A stretch of DNA of 6,249 bases from an uncultured Collinsella sp. (lineage in GTDB: Bacteria; Actinomycetota; Coriobacteriia; Coriobacteriales; Coriobacteriaceae): positions 1-6,249 of the forward strand of contig CABSBK010000073.1 of NCBI GenBank assembly GCA_902475865.1, in the 5' to 3' direction. The first letter of the stretch is position 1. The number at the start of each line of letters is the position of its first letter. Below, piece after piece: positions 5,611-6,249 of the stretch. The position numbers were made by a program, and so were the translations under genes. The notes under the pieces were generated by a model. The model was not told the DNA's origin. It made no database searches and worked only from the letters and a program-made list of their open reading frames with translations.

Positions 5611-6249
5611 CTATTTACCACCTTTCATAGCCGGAATTCGGCCAACAACGGGAATGCCCAGGAGCTCTTCCGCCTCTTCGGCACCGCGGATGCGGGTATT
5701 GAGCATGTCTGCCAAAACGACATAGGCAACTGCGATAAAGATACCGGCGAGGAACGCGACAGCAACGTACAGCGTGCGCTTGGGGCCGCTGGGGACTTCG
5801 GGAGTCTTAGCCTCGTCGATAACGTTGATGCTCTGGGCAGCGCCGACGTTCTGAGCGACCGTACTCACCGAGCTGGCCATGGCCTTTGCGACCTTAGCCG
5901 TCTCCTTGGCATCGGTGCCGGTAACCGAAAGCGTAATGACACGCGTGGTGGTCTCGGAGGAAACAGACACCTTGTAGTCATCCAGGTCAGCAAGGCCCAA
6001 CTCATTGGCAGCACCGCTCTTAACGCTATCGCTATCCAGCAGCGTGGCGATATCGTTGGAAAGCATCTGGCTCGCCGAGAGATCGTTGTAGCTCATCTGA
6101 CCGCTATCGTCGGTCTTAGCGAGAATGTACATGCTCGTCGTCGCGGTGTAGGTGTTGTCCATCGCAACGAAGGACACGATGCCCATGGCGATCGCGCAGA
6201 CCACCGGAAGGGCGATGACCAGCTGAAGGTGCTTCTTCAGCAGCTGGAA
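5611..6249 (-). CDS. Wzz/CpsC-type chain-length determinant, membrane activator of the kinase (5' end outside window)
   Basis: The frame is open to the right edge (212 codons in view). The start lies beyond the edge, so internal ATG or GTG codons such as GTG 6204 are not starts. Starting from the first visible codon, the protein shows FQLLKKH, a membrane segment at about 9-29 (LQLVIALPVVCAIAMGIVSF), an extracellular domain opening with YTATTSMYIL, and the motif PEVPSGPKR (150-158). The second membrane segment is at about 159-180, and the cytosolic tail ADMLNTRIRGAEEAEELLGIPVVGRIP is typical of Wzz/CpsC proteins. It should set polysaccharide chain length and, through the short tail, recruit and activate the kinase encoded immediately downstream. 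Only the first few residues are probably missing, because the first membrane segment normally begins within 15-25 residues of the start. Its 3' end carries the kinase ribosome site, implying translational coupling. Confidence 0.92.
   Translation of the reverse strand, partial: FQLLKKHLQLVIALPVVCAIAMGIVSFVAMDNTYTATTSMYILAKTDDSGQMSYNDLSASQMLSNDIATLLDSDSVKSGAANELGLADLDDYKVSVSSETTTRVITLSVTGTDAKETAKVAKAMASSVSTVAQNVGAAQSINVIDEAKTPEVPSGPKRTLYVAVAFLAGIFIAVAYVVLADMLNTRIRGAEEAEELLGIPVVGRIPAMKGGK
5618..5625 (-). promoter_or_regulatory. Kinase ribosome binding site inside the end of the Wzz gene
   Basis: AAAGGTGG on the minus strand lies nine bases before the kinase ATG (5608) and encodes part of the last residues of the Wzz protein (MKGGK). 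With a 2-bp gap between stop and start, termination of Wzz translation is likely to feed initiation of the kinase and keep the two partners in proportion. Confidence 0.65.

Noticed and set aside
5222..5725. 167-codon plus-strand open frame across the kinase/Wzz junction
   Set aside because: It spans two tightly coupled genes with clear motifs on the other strand, and no domain is visible.

Overview
The window reads as chromosomal DNA of a high-GC Gram-positive, most likely a member of the Coriobacteriia close to Collinsella. This is inferred from the protein style (YhgE/Pip protein, HtpG, a Wzz / BY-kinase / PHP-phosphatase capsule set), GC-rich codon use and AAAGG-type ribosome binding sites. 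No database search was possible, so the genus is a guess. All five recognisable genes lie on the minus strand, so the genes are transcribed from right to left.

Layout in transcription order: (1) 6249-4203, the downstream part of an exopolysaccharide/capsule operon: a Wzz-type chain-length/co-polymerase protein (5' end outside the window), a CpsD-type bacterial tyrosine kinase, and a CpsB-type PHP-family tyrosine phosphatase. They are tightly packed, with 2 and 17 bp gaps. (2) 4163-3663, a small GNAT acetyltransferase 39 bp after the phosphatase, possibly carried on the same transcript. (3) 3662-3461, an intergenic region holding a short direct repeat, a promoter candidate and a leader RNA that can fold into a terminator-like structure. 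(4) 3460-1436, htpG, the bacterial Hsp90. (5) 1435-1161, an intergenic region with two strong inverted repeats just after htpG and a palindromic operator candidate before the next gene. (6) 1160-1, the N-terminal 386 residues of a YhgE/Pip membrane protein that runs off the left edge.

The kinase, Wzz and phosphatase should work as one module: Wzz supplies the membrane anchor and activator for the cytoplasmic kinase, the kinase autophosphorylates its C-terminal tyrosine cluster, and the CpsB phosphatase reverses this, together controlling polymer length and output. htpG and the yhgE-like gene appear to be separate transcription units.

I see no clearly new protein system. The least explained signals are non-coding: the foldable htpG leader (3485-3525), the 70-bp near-perfect palindrome after htpG (1336-1405), and GGGAC-containing repeats that recur after the stop codons of three consecutive genes.
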